Assembly: GCA_905235305.1 (NCBI GenBank)
Contig: CAJOLC010000052.1
Coordinates: 1 to 32,504, forward strand
Source of the DNA: an uncultured Bacteroidaceae bacterium
GTDB lineage: Bacteria; Bacteroidota; Bacteroidia; Bacteroidales; Bacteroidaceae
Length of the DNA stretch: 32,504 nt
Direction of reading: 5' to 3'
The position numbers and the translations under genes are program-made. The notes below the pieces were generated by a model. That model was not told the origin of the DNA, ran no database searches, and saw only the letters and a list, made by a program, of their open reading frames with translations. Of this stretch, positions 1-7,660 are shown piece by piece (within the stretch, counting starts at the first letter, position 1; every line of letters starts with the position of its first letter).

Positions 1-71
1 GACTTATTCCAATGATGTCAAAGAGCAATTAAGTCCCCCTATTCCGGGGCTATTTGATTAATATTTAACTC

Positions 72-90
72 GTCCCAATTTTAACGGGAC
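72..90 (-). terminator. Possible terminator hairpin after coaE
   Basis: GTCCC at 72-76 can pair with GGGAC at 86-90 around a 9-base loop. Read on the minus strand it lies just past the coaE stop and is followed by an AT-rich stretch, but not by a clean T run. A second C-run/G-run hairpin lies at 35-49. The 1-112 interval holds no gene that I can see. Confidence 0.35.
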
Positions 91-112
91 ACTAATGATT
101 CGATTTGACTAT

Positions 113-712
113 TTAATCATTTGCGATATGGCGAAGCACAGTTGTCAATTGTTCCAGTAATCTTGTGTCATCGGGCATGTGGTTATTGATGATAAAGTCA
201 GCTTGGTGGCGATGCAACTTGGGTTGCTGCATCTTCATCCGTGCCCGGATTTGTGCTTCGGAGGCTGTGTCTCGGAGCATTGCTCTGTGCAGGCGTACAT
301 CTTCCGGGGCATCAACGAAGAGAACTTTGTCGGCCATTGTGTTGAAACCGCTTTCAAATAGGATGGCACTCTCAAGGGCTACTGTCGGACTTTCTTGTTG
401 TTCATTCCGCCATCTCTTGAAGTCCTCGGAGACGACTGGATGGATGATGGCGTTGACTTGACTTGCATTCTCGACGTCTGCGAAGAGATAATCTGCAAGA
501 CGCTGCTTGTCGAGATTCTCTCCGACGAATACATCAGGGCCAATCAAAGCGATGAGTTTCCTGCGAATTTCTTCGTTTGAGGCAGTCAGCCGTTTGGCTT
601 CCTTGTCGCAATCATATACGGGAATGCCGAACTCTTTCTGCAGGAGATTGCAAATGTAGGTCTTTCCGCTGCCAATACCTCCTGTGATACCTATCGTCTT
701 AATGCCGCTCAT
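113..712 (-). CDS. coaE: Dephospho-CoA kinase
   Basis: Phosphorylates the 3'-hydroxyl of dephospho-CoA, the last step of coenzyme A synthesis, in the cytoplasm. The 199-residue protein has the usual family length. A P-loop GGIGSGKT sits at residues 11-18, followed by the YDCDKEAKRL substrate-side region and the FESGF and DAPEDVRLHRAMLRD segments typical of CoaE. It is the last gene of a minus-strand run: the ybbR-like gene stops 5 bases upstream of its start, so it is probably co-transcribed with nusB, yajC and ybbR. Nothing looks broken. Confidence 0.96.
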   Translation of the reverse strand: MSGIKTIGITGGIGSGKTYICNLLQKEFGIPVYDCDKEAKRLTASNEEIRRKLIALIGPDVFVGENLDKQRLADYLFADVENASQVNAIIHPVVSEDFKRWRNEQQESPTVALESAILFESGFNTMADKVLFVDAPEDVRLHRAMLRDTASEAQIRARMKMQQPKLHRHQADFIINNHMPDDTRLLEQLTTVLRHIAND

Positions 713-717
713 TGAGG

Positions 718-1731
718 TTACTCGCTTGTTTCCTGAACAACTTGTTCTATGAGATAATCTACATCCATGGGTGATATCCTTACATCAGAAACACCTTCAG
801 GAACATTCTTTAGGTGTAATGACAGTTTGCTGCTTTCCGTGTTTTGCAGCAATTCTTCGTAGGTCGTTGCCAGGACAAAGTCGTCGGCAGATACCTTGTT
901 GTACCGCCCGGATTCAATCCTGAAGGTGATGTTGGCCCAGGCTGGGAAGGTCCGGAGTTTTTTTTCGGCAGGGAAGTTCAGTCCGATGATAGGAACCTTG
1001 ACGGTCTTTTCCGTGTAATAACCGACATCGACCTTTATAGAAACTGACGAAGGCTCATACTTCAAATGTTTCTGTCTTTGCAGGGGAACGTCGAAACTGC
1101 TTGTTACATGGAGTCCTTCGAAATGCATGGGCTCGGTATACACTGTGTGCATTGTGTCGAGGACAGATGAAGGAGCAAATACCTTGACAGAATCCGGCTC
1201 CAGACGTACGCTTTGGATGTAGTTCTGTTGCTGAGCCTTGAGATTGCCGGCAAACTTGACAGGCAATCTCCGCGAGCGTCCATGATTGTAAGCAAAGCGA
1301 AGTGTGTCGGGCCGGAAGGATTGTATCTTCATGGAAGTTGCAAAGATATTTCCCAACATTCGTTGTATTTCTGAGGTCGGAATTGTCACTTCTGCATCGT
1401 TCTTTCCCGTGTCGTATTTTGTAAAATCTATTTCCAGGCGGTTGGGACGGAAGATTGTCGAGAAGCTGTGCCGTGCAAGAGCAAGGCCTCTGTTCAGCAA
1501 TGTGACGCTGAGGGTGGGGGGGAGCGAGTCGATGATGACTACATCGGAGGGAACTTTTTCGAGTTCCAGACGGACATTCACCTCACGAATCAGCGTCTCA
1601 TGCAATGCTTGAAGAAGCCAGAAACAGAACGATACGGCAAGGAAGAAGCAAAAGACAAGCAGTTCGTGACTCTTATGCCCGAACAACTTGTCCTTCCATT
1701 GCTTAAGGCGATTCTTGCCGTTTTTCATCAT
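718..1731 (-). CDS. YbbR-like (CdaR-type) membrane-anchored protein
   Basis: A 337-residue protein with one N-terminal membrane segment (about residues 24-43) and a long extracytoplasmic part built from beta-rich YbbR-type repeats. In Firmicutes, YbbR/CdaR proteins bind and regulate a diadenylate cyclase. In Bacteroidales the same kind of gene regularly sits beside coaE, and its role is not established, so I infer only membership of the family. It starts with two consecutive Met codons; the first is used here. It lies 5 bases before coaE and 47 bases after yajC in the same direction, consistent with one operon. Confidence 0.85.
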   Translation of the reverse strand: MMKNGKNRLKQWKDKLFGHKSHELLVFCFFLAVSFCFWLLQALHETLIREVNVRLELEKVPSDVVIIDSLPPTLSVTLLNRGLALARHSFSTIFRPNRLEIDFTKYDTGKNDAEVTIPTSEIQRMLGNIFATSMKIQSFRPDTLRFAYNHGRSRRLPVKFAGNLKAQQQNYIQSVRLEPDSVKVFAPSSVLDTMHTVYTEPMHFEGLHVTSSFDVPLQRQKHLKYEPSSVSIKVDVGYYTEKTVKVPIIGLNFPAEKKLRTFPAWANITFRIESGRYNKVSADDFVLATTYEELLQNTESSKLSLHLKNVPEGVSDVRISPMDVDYLIEQVVQETSE

Positions 1732-1778
1732 TCACTTACCTTTTCAGCCTATTCCTTCTGGAGAGGGATTGTAGGCGG

Positions 1779-2084
1779 CTATTGCATGTTTGTCTGTGGA
1801 GAGGCAAAGACGCTGCCTCTGTCGACGGTGATGCAGATGCCGTTTGCTATTTCGACCTTGAGAGTGTTGGCAGCTTCGTCGATGTCCTTTACCGTGCCGT
1901 AGATGCCACCTGCCGTAACGATGCGCTGTCCTTTTGTAATGCTGTTACGGAAGTTTTGAATTTCTTTCTGTTTCTTTTGCTGTGGTCGGATCATGAAGAA
2001 CCACATGATGGCGAAGATGATGACCATCATCAGGAGGAAGGACATGCCGCCTCCTGTGCTTTGTGCTTGCAGTAATGTGAGCAT
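1779..2084 (-). CDS. yajC: Preprotein translocase accessory subunit YajC
   Basis: A small inner-membrane protein that associates with the SecDF part of the Sec translocon. The 101 residues contain one hydrophobic segment (about residues 14-33) followed at once by the family signature MIRPQQKKQKE and a short cytoplasmic tail (GIYGTVKDID, VEIANGICITV). Length and layout match YajC. It lies 25 bases after nusB and 47 before the ybbR-like gene, all in the same direction, a common Bacteroidales order. Confidence 0.95.
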   Translation of the reverse strand: MLTLLQAQSTGGGMSFLLMMVIIFAIMWFFMIRPQQKKQKEIQNFRNSITKGQRIVTAGGIYGTVKDIDEAANTLKVEIANGICITVDRGSVFASPQTNMQ

Positions 2085-2109
2085 GAGAGATGGGTTTATT
2101 GGTTAGTGT

Positions 2110-3054
2110 TTATGTATTGGGGGTGGTGCTGTCCTTGATGAGCTTTCCTTCCTCGATGAGCTTCTTTGCGATGGTGTCAAGTGTTGCGTTGATGTACTTG
2201 TCGCTTTTGGGCGTGCTGTACATCTTGGCGATATCGACATACTCATTGATGCTGACGCTGAGTGGAATGTTGGGGAAGGTCGTAATCTCTGCAAGACCGA
2301 GTTGCAGAATGATGCGGTCCATCAAGGCAATTCGCTTGAAGTCCCACTTGCGGGTCGTGTCGGCGATGAGTTCGTTGAAGTGTTCCTGCCCCATGATGGC
2401 ACGATAGAGGAGCTTGGTTGCAAAATCGCGGTCGGTTTCACTCTTGTATTCGGGCATCAGGGGATGCGTGGAAGTACTGTTTTCGGTGAAGCGGTTGATG
2501 GTCTTAAGCACGAAGGTGTCGACGATGGCCTTGTCGTCGTTCCAATAGACATTCTTGTCTTCCAGCAGTTCGGCGAGTTCGTCGTTGTCGACGATAAGCT
2601 GACGATAGATGACGCGCCACACTTCGCGGTCCTCTTCATAGCTGGAAGCTTCGGATGCCATATAGTTCTGGTAGAAGTCGCTTTCCTCTAACTTATTATA
2701 TAGATTACGCACGAAGGTCTCGTGGTCTGCCCAACTGAGTTCATGTTCAGAGCAATAGTCGCGAAGCTGACGGTTTGATTCCAGCTGGATGATGAAGCGG
2801 TTGTCCACAAACTTATGGCTCCACTTGATGCCGTCCTTGAGTTTCTTGCTACGATTCTCATGCACTTCAAGCATTCTGACAGACATTCGGCTTACCTCGA
2901 CCATGAGCATCAGGAGATAGTTGTAGAGGTCGTAGGCCTTGTCCAGACTCAGCAGGAGTTCCTTCTCGCAGGCATCGGGATTGTGGCTTCCTTTCTGCTG
3001 ATATGAGTAGAGCACTTGCACAAGTTTAATACGTATCAATTCTCGGTTTATCAT
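2110..3054 (-). CDS. nusB: Transcription antitermination factor NusB
   Basis: An RNA-binding factor that joins NusE (S10) on boxA RNA to prevent premature termination in rRNA operons. The C-terminal half carries the NusB fold, with IMGQEHFNELI, DRIILQLGLAEI and the NEYVDIAK segment. At 314 residues it is longer than E. coli NusB (about 140), as usual in Bacteroidetes, where an N-terminal helical extension precedes the domain. I chose the start at 3054 (MINRELIRIKLVQVLYSY). An open frame continues upstream to 3174, but those extra 40 residues would cover the promoter element at 3079-3086 and do not resemble the family. Confidence 0.93.
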   Translation of the reverse strand: MINRELIRIKLVQVLYSYQQKGSHNPDACEKELLLSLDKAYDLYNYLLMLMVEVSRMSVRMLEVHENRSKKLKDGIKWSHKFVDNRFIIQLESNRQLRDYCSEHELSWADHETFVRNLYNKLEESDFYQNYMASEASSYEEDREVWRVIYRQLIVDNDELAELLEDKNVYWNDDKAIVDTFVLKTINRFTENSTSTHPLMPEYKSETDRDFATKLLYRAIMGQEHFNELIADTTRKWDFKRIALMDRIILQLGLAEITTFPNIPLSVSINEYVDIAKMYSTPKSDKYINATLDTIAKKLIEEGKLIKDSTTPNT

Positions 3055-3078
3055 AGAGCGCTTATGTATTACACGCTG

Positions 3079-3086
3079 CAAAGGTA
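3079..3086 (-). promoter_or_regulatory. Putative -7 element for the nusB operon
   Basis: Read on the minus strand this is TACCTTTG, matching the Bacteroidota TAnnTTTG element, 25 bases before the nusB start. No convincing TTTG lies about 20 bases further upstream, so only the -7 box is supported. Confidence 0.45.
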
Positions 3087-3151
3087 CGGAAAAAAAATGA
3101 AAGAATAAAAAAATGGAGGACTGAAATGCGTTATTATTCACATTTATTTCG

Positions 3152-3159
3152 TACATTTG
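3152..3159 (+). promoter_or_regulatory. Putative -7 element for the PUR-like gene
   Basis: TACATTTG fits TAnnTTTG and ends 26 bases before the chosen ATG at 3186. It also argues against the upstream ATG at 3126, which would lie before the transcript begins. A clear -33 TTTG is not seen. Confidence 0.42.
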
Positions 3160-3185
3160 TCGAGCGAAACGCACATCAGAGCACT

Positions 3186-3521
3186 ATGGAGACAGGAAAG
3201 AAACCCTTTGAAGGCAGGGACGCCGAAATCATGTTCTCGCGGACAGTCAAGGCGGGGCAGCGTATTTACTACATTGATGTGAAGAAGAACCGCAAGGACG
3301 AAATGTACCTGAGCATCACGGAAAGCAAGAAGATGCTGAGCGGACCTCAGGACATGCCGCAGGTCAGCTACGAGAAGCACAAGATTTTCCTCTTCAAGGA
3401 GGACTTCGAAAAGTTCGGGGGTGCTCTTCGCGAAGCATTTGACTTCGTGGCAGACGAGCAAGGCGAGGCTCCTGCCAGAGAGGAAAGCAGCGACGCCATC
3501 AAGCTGGATTTGGACTTCTGA
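3186..3521 (+). CDS. DUF3276 / PUR family DNA- and RNA-binding protein
   Basis: A 111-residue protein of the Bacteroidetes DUF3276 family, which has a PUR-alpha-like fold that binds single-stranded nucleic acid. The family core is visible: GRDAEIMFSRTVKAGQR, YYIDVKKNRKDEMYLSITES and KIFLFKEDFEKF. An acidic tail ends the protein (SSDAIKLDLDF). The start at 3186 (METGKKPF) was preferred to 3126 because the longer version begins upstream of the TACATTTG box and its extra 20 residues are not family-like. It is transcribed away from nusB. Its biological role is not known to me. Confidence 0.88.
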   Translation: METGKKPFEGRDAEIMFSRTVKAGQRIYYIDVKKNRKDEMYLSITESKKMLSGPQDMPQVSYEKHKIFLFKEDFEKFGGALREAFDFVADEQGEAPAREESSDAIKLDLDF

Positions 3522-3535
3522 ACAGAGCTTTAGCT

Positions 3536-3548
3536 CGACGCAAGTCAA
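3536..3548 (+). repeat. CGACGCAAGTCAA motif, copy 1
   Basis: The 13-mer CGACGCAAGTCAA occurs here just after the PUR-like gene and again at 21877-21889 and 21900-21912. A one-mismatch copy (CGACGAAAGTCAA) lies at 23810-23822. All four are outside genes. A small GAGC-TTTA-GCTC hairpin (3525-3536) precedes this copy. Confidence 0.6.
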
Positions 3549-3561
3549 GGCTTCTCAAACG

Positions 3562-3627
3562 CCCTATGGAGGAATGACCAACGCCCTATAGGGAAATAAA
3601 TAATGTCATATAGGGGAATTACAAGCC
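3562..3627. repeat. Tandem array of three 22-bp units, CCCTATAGGG core
   Basis: Three consecutive 22-base units begin at 3562, 3584 and 3606. Each opens with a palindromic core: CCCTATGGAG, CCCTATAGGG (a perfect 10-base palindrome) and TCATATAGGG. An A-rich spacer follows (GGAATGACC, AAATAAATA, GAATTACA). The units have diverged more than in the other arrays, but the period is exact. The array lies in the convergent gap between the PUR-like gene and the DUF4923 lipoprotein. It has the same three-by-22 layout as arrays at 13195, 21519 and 28371. Confidence 0.65.
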
Positions 3628-3681
3628 CTCATGCAAGACCGACTGCTTGAAGCTGTTCGCAAGCGTTCGTCAATACACAAA

Positions 3682-3733
3682 GTGAACCCCGAAAGCATTT
3701 CCGGCTTTTGGGGGTCACTTCAAAAGTTTTTTT
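3682..3733. terminator. Hairpin terminator between convergent genes
   Basis: Arms GTGAACCCCGAAAGC (3682-3696) and GCTTTTGGGGGTCAC (3704-3718) pair over about 14 of 15 positions, counting a wobble. On the plus strand a run of seven T follows at 3727-3733. Read on the minus strand the hairpin lies just beyond the lipoprotein stop, so it may serve both directions. Confidence 0.55.
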
Positions 3734-3744
3734 GCCAGATGCTC

Positions 3745-4383
3745 TTATCTGCTCATCGCCCAGCCGAGCTTCAGGCCCTTGTAGCTGCCCAGAACAGAAC
3801 CGATAGAGCTGGAGCCTTTCGAGCCAATGGCTGTGGCGATGCTCAACAGTTTGTCTGCTTCGAAAAGCATGAGCAACTGCCCGTTCTGAACGGTAACCGT
3901 GCAAGGCATCTGCCCTGTAACGAAGACACCATTCAAGGTCAGCTTGTTGGTATTCTGGTCGTAGGAGTAAGTCCCTGGCAGTGTCCTCGTGCCAAGAGCA
4001 AACGAGCAGTTGCCATCATTGCCAAAGGTCAGCACCGACTTGCCAGCCTTGAAGCCCATCTTTTCGAGGTAGGTGCCAAGTTTCTGCTCGAGGTTGTTGC
4101 TCACGACCTGTCCTCCTATCTGCGAGAGAATGCTCTCACTCTCGAAAACCAACTTAGGCCCGGCATAGGTCCAACTGCCTACGAGAGACTGCTGGGTAGT
4201 GGTGTTCCCCAGAATGTTGCCGAGTACAGTACCGAGGATGCCTGCCCCCGTCTGCTGGAGAACAGTGCCGCCAAGGACAGTTCCGGCGTTGGCAGTGGTG
4301 GTCTGACCCGTCGTGCCTAACCCGCAAGAAGCGAGCGTGAGGCTTGCAGCTACAATGGCTGCGAATGATTTAATGTGTTTCAT
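3745..4383 (-). CDS. DUF4923 family lipoprotein
   Basis: A 212-residue secreted lipoprotein. A short signal peptide ends in the lipobox LASC with the lipidated Cys at residue 20, followed by a Gly/Thr/Ala-rich low-complexity stretch (about 21-64). The DUF4923-like body follows, with GSWTYAGPKLVFESES, GKSVLTFGNDGNCSFALG, GTYSYDQNTNKLTL and a C-terminal GSYKGLKLGWAMSR. This family is found in Bacteroidetes and its function is unknown. Its start overlaps the end of the pseudouridine synthase gene by 14 bases, so the two are probably translated from one message. Confidence 0.87.
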   Translation of the reverse strand: MKHIKSFAAIVAASLTLASCGLGTTGQTTTANAGTVLGGTVLQQTGAGILGTVLGNILGNTTTQQSLVGSWTYAGPKLVFESESILSQIGGQVVSNNLEQKLGTYLEKMGFKAGKSVLTFGNDGNCSFALGTRTLPGTYSYDQNTNKLTLNGVFVTGQMPCTVTVQNGQLLMLFEADKLLSIATAIGSKGSSSIGSVLGSYKGLKLGWAMSR

Positions 4384-5356
4384 TTTGATTGAGATTTAAG
4401 TTATTTTCTTTTGGAGTAAAGGCCGGAGAAATCCCTTGGCCGTTATCTCCCAATTCTTGAAATAGTCTCGTAAAACTTGTAGGGTGGGGCGTCTCAAACT
4501 GCATAGGCTCGCCTGTTCTGGGATGATAGAAGCAGAGCCGGAAAGCATGGAGGGCCAGCCTGTGTATGGGATTGAGGCCATTCCCATACTTGCTGTCGCC
4601 TGCAATAGGATAGCCCAAGTCCTTCATATGGACACGTATCTGGTTCTTACGCCCCGTCTCGAGCCGCATCTCAGCAAGCGTGTAACGACCGTTTGTGGCA
4701 ATGCGTCTGTAGTGCGTTATAGCTTCCTTCCCTCCATTATCCGTAGGGCTGCTATAGGTGATGTAGGCCTTGCTGTCCTTGAGCCATGAGTGAACCGTGC
4801 CGCCCTCCTGCTTCATATCGCCACATAGCACAGCCACATACCTGCGGTCATATACGATGTTGTGCCAGTCCTCCTCAAGTATCTTACTTATTTCGATACT
4901 CTTGGCGTACAGCATCAAACCGCTGGTGTCTCTGTCAAGACGATGCACGACATGAGCCGTACACTTGAAATGACGCTTCTTGAAATACTCGTCGAGGACG
5001 GTCTTTATGCAATACTGACCAGGCGCAGAAGCCATGCTGAGGATTCCTTCCGACTTCTCGATGACGATGATGTCCTTGTCTTCGTAGATAATCTTGACAT
5101 ATCTATTCAGCAACTCCGTGCTGCGCTTGTGACGGCTTACAAGCACGGTTTGTCCCGGCGAGAGCATGAAGTCGTACTGCGTAACAAGTTTCCTGTCCAC
5201 CTGAATACCATGTCCTTGCAACAAGTCCTTGACCTTGTTGCGACTGATACCGCTCATCTCCTTCATCAGGAACTCCATTAGTGGCATCGGCTCCTTGACA
5301 TCAAGCTTTATGTATTTGCTGGCGGCGTATTGCTCACCTGTTAGGTTTCGTGCCAT
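4370..5356 (-). CDS. RluA-family RNA pseudouridine synthase
   Basis: Converts selected uridines in rRNA or tRNA to pseudouridine. An N-terminal S4-type RNA-binding segment (EFLMKEMSGISRNKVKDLL, about residues 22-40) precedes the catalytic domain. The domain carries the RluA signature HRLDRDTSGLMLYAKS with the catalytic Asp, then GRKNQIRVHMKDLGYPIAGD and RLALHAFRL. I chose the start at 5356 (MARNLTGEQYAASKY), giving 328 residues. The open frame reaches 5437, but the added 27 residues lie inside the helicase gene and look like its antisense-frame tail. Even so the gene overlaps the helicase stop by 23 bases. RluC- or RluD-type specificity cannot be decided from the sequence. Confidence 0.9.
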   Translation of the reverse strand: MARNLTGEQYAASKYIKLDVKEPMPLMEFLMKEMSGISRNKVKDLLQGHGIQVDRKLVTQYDFMLSPGQTVLVSRHKRSTELLNRYVKIIYEDKDIIVIEKSEGILSMASAPGQYCIKTVLDEYFKKRHFKCTAHVVHRLDRDTSGLMLYAKSIEISKILEEDWHNIVYDRRYVAVLCGDMKQEGGTVHSWLKDSKAYITYSSPTDNGGKEAITHYRRIATNGRYTLAEMRLETGRKNQIRVHMKDLGYPIAGDSKYGNGLNPIHRLALHAFRLCFYHPRTGEPMQFETPHPTSFTRLFQELGDNGQGISPAFTPKENNLNLNQNETH

Positions 5357-6566
5357 TCTTCGGTCTTCTTTTGTTATGATGGTGTTTGAAGTTCTTCTTT
5401 TGCTTGGGTTTTGAGTGGTAGGAAGGCGTCTCGCCAAACTCTTCCGGCATCTTCTCTTTGAGAATCTCCTTGCCTAAGAAACGCTCTATCTGCCGGAAGA
5501 AGAGCATGTCCTTGTCGTTGACAAAGGTTACAGCCTTGCCTCCTCGGCCAGCTCTGGCAGTCCTGCCGATGCGATGCACGTAATCCTCTTCATCGCGCGG
5601 CACATCGAAGTTGATGACGAGGACAATGTCGTCAATGTCTATACCACGAGCCACAATGTCTGTTGCCACGAGGATGTCTATCTTTCCACTGCGGAACCCA
5701 AACATCACATCGTCTCTTTCAGCCTGACTCAGGTCGCTATGCATCGCCTTTGCATTGTAGCCGGCTCGAATGATGCTAATGGCCAGTTCCTTCGTCTTCT
5801 TCTTGGAACCTACAAATATGATAACCCTGTGAGGAGCCTCCTGCTCGAACATGCGTTTGACCACCATTAGCTTCTGAGGCTCATAGCAAAGGTAAGCACT
5901 TTGCCTTATATTATCGGCTGGCTTACTTACCGCAAGCTTTACTTCTACAGGATTGTGCAAGATGCTGTGTGCCAGGCTCAATATATCTCCTGGCATAGTT
6001 GCGCTGAACATGATGGTCTGATGCTCTTTCGGCAAGGACTTCGCAATGAGAAGAATGTCGTCGCAAAAACCCATGTCAAGCATCCTGTCTGCTTCGTCGA
6101 GGATGAAGAAAGAGACGCGACTCAGATCGATATTGCCCAAGCTCAAATGGCTAATGAGTCGGCCTGGCGTGGCAATTACGACATCGGCACCGCTCTGCAT
6201 AGCTCTTTTCTCCTGTTCATATCGGACTCCGTCATTGCCACCATAGACAGCTACGCTGCTGACGTCCTCCAAGTAATAGGCAAAGCCTTGCATTGCACTG
6301 TCAATCTGCTGAGCCAGTTCGCGGGTAGGAGACATGATGACGCAGTTGATAGCATCCTTCGGATAACCGCCATCAGCCAGTTTGCTCAAGATGGGAAGCA
6401 GGTAGGCCGCAGTCTTGCCCGTACCAGTTTGCGCCACGCCCATCACATCTCTTCCCTCCAAAATGGGAGGAATAGCGTGCTCCTGAATAGGAGTTGTATC
6501 GGTGAAATTCATGTCATCGAGTGCATCGAGGACATAATCATTAAGGTCTAAGTCGTAGAAATCCAT
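5334..6566 (-). CDS. DEAD-box RNA helicase (RhlE-like)
   Basis: An ATP-dependent RNA helicase of 410 residues. Motifs in order: Q-motif region near TTPIQEHAIPPI, Walker A AQTGTGKT (45-52), PTRELAQQ, TPGRL, DEAD (157-160), SAT (188-190), ATDIVARGIDI and HRIGRTAR (331-338). A basic tail (KPKQKKNFKHHHNKRRPKN) is typical of RhlE-type enzymes that act on ribosome assembly or RNA decay. It starts 5 bases after the permease stop and overlaps the pseudouridine synthase, so RNA-handling genes are clustered here. Confidence 0.94.
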   Translation of the reverse strand: MDFYDLDLNDYVLDALDDMNFTDTTPIQEHAIPPILEGRDVMGVAQTGTGKTAAYLLPILSKLADGGYPKDAINCVIMSPTRELAQQIDSAMQGFAYYLEDVSSVAVYGGNDGVRYEQEKRAMQSGADVVIATPGRLISHLSLGNIDLSRVSFFILDEADRMLDMGFCDDILLIAKSLPKEHQTIMFSATMPGDILSLAHSILHNPVEVKLAVSKPADNIRQSAYLCYEPQKLMVVKRMFEQEAPHRVIIFVGSKKKTKELAISIIRAGYNAKAMHSDLSQAERDDVMFGFRSGKIDILVATDIVARGIDIDDIVLVINFDVPRDEEDYVHRIGRTARAGRGGKAVTFVNDKDMLFFRQIERFLGKEILKEKMPEEFGETPSYHSKPKQKKNFKHHHNKRRPKNGTKPNR

Positions 6567-6571
6567 ATATG

Positions 6572-7660
6572 TTATTGTGGTGCCCTTCTATAAAGATAGA
6601 TGGCTATTAATGTGTATAGTATATTAGGTATCCATGCTGCAAGGGCGGGATGCATGCCTGCATTGGTGGAGAAGGTGGCAGAGATGCCTTGCATGAGGAT
6701 GTAGGTGGCACTCAGAGCTATGCCTATTCCAAGCGAGAATCCCATGCCACCTTTACGTTTCCTCAAAGAAAGCGACATGCCGATTGCAGAAAGAACAAAG
6801 GCCGCAAATGGCGAGGCAAATCGCTTATGATATTCCACCTCGAAGATACTCAGATTGCCGCTGCCACGTATGCGTTGCTTCTGGATGTAGTCCTTTAGTT
6901 CATCGTTTGTCATCGTTTCTTGTTGGTTGCGAATAAAGAGGAAGTCGCGAGGCTCCATACGGATGACAGAATCAAGCTGATTATAGTTTGTAATCTTCTC
7001 CTTCATTCCTCGCAACTCTCGGATTGTCACATCCCTCAGATGCCATTGGTAACGGACGTCGCTCAGTGTGTCGTAGATAGCTGTATTGGCAGAAAGATGA
7101 GATACAAGCTTCTTGTTCTCGAACTTGTCAAGCGAAAAGTGCATGCCAGTCTTGCTCATGCCATCAAAATGTTCCATATATGCGACCACGCCTGTATCGA
7201 CCTGCAATTGTACTTTCTCAGCATAGGTGGGGTTCTTGACGCGTTTCTTGTAGGTATTTTCGAAAGCAAGACGCTTGACACTACTCCGTGGTATTACTTC
7301 TGCTCCCAGATAAAATGTCATGACGGCAATGATTGCAGCACTAATCATATATGGCACAAGAATGCGTCGACGACTGACGCCTGCACTGATCATGGCAATG
7401 ATTTCGCTGTGATCGGCCAACTTGGTGGTGAAGAATATGACACTGATGAAGACGAAGAGTGCGCTGAAGAGGTTGGCATAGTAGGGGATGAAGTTGAGAT
7501 AATAATCCATTATTATCGCCTTCCATGGTGCATGTGATTCGGTGAAACGATCGATATTATCATTGAAATCGAACACTACACCGATGCTTAATATAAGCAC
7601 GATGGAGAAGAAGTATGTCCCAAGGAACTTTGCGATTATGTAACGGTCAATCCTTTTCAC
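6572..7660 (-). CDS. LptF/LptG family lipopolysaccharide export permease
   Basis: A YjgP/YjgQ-type inner-membrane permease of 362 residues; LptF and LptG with the LptB ATPase extract LPS for transport to the outer membrane. Two or three membrane segments lie at the N-terminus (about 12-33, 55-78, 100-122), a periplasmic domain occupies the middle, and three more segments are at the C-terminus, ending YTLIAIYLYRRAP. The start codon is GTG at 7660, directly abutting the tgt stop (TAAGTG), suggesting translational coupling. Whether it is LptF or LptG cannot be told from this sequence. Confidence 0.92.
   Translation of the reverse strand: MKRIDRYIIAKFLGTYFFSIVLILSIGVVFDFNDNIDRFTESHAPWKAIIMDYYLNFIPYYANLFSALFVFISVIFFTTKLADHSEIIAMISAGVSRRRILVPYMISAAIIAVMTFYLGAEVIPRSSVKRLAFENTYKKRVKNPTYAEKVQLQVDTGVVAYMEHFDGMSKTGMHFSLDKFENKKLVSHLSANTAIYDTLSDVRYQWHLRDVTIRELRGMKEKITNYNQLDSVIRMEPRDFLFIRNQQETMTNDELKDYIQKQRIRGSGNLSIFEVEYHKRFASPFAAFVLSAIGMSLSLRKRKGGMGFSLGIGIALSATYILMQGISATFSTNAGMHPALAAWIPNILYTLIAIYLYRRAPQ

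Noticed and set aside
3055-3174. Upstream extension of nusB
   Set aside because: It crosses the TACCTTTG element and the family-like sequence begins at 3054.
3126-3185. Upstream start for the PUR-like gene
   Set aside because: It would begin before the TACATTTG box and add residues unlike the family.
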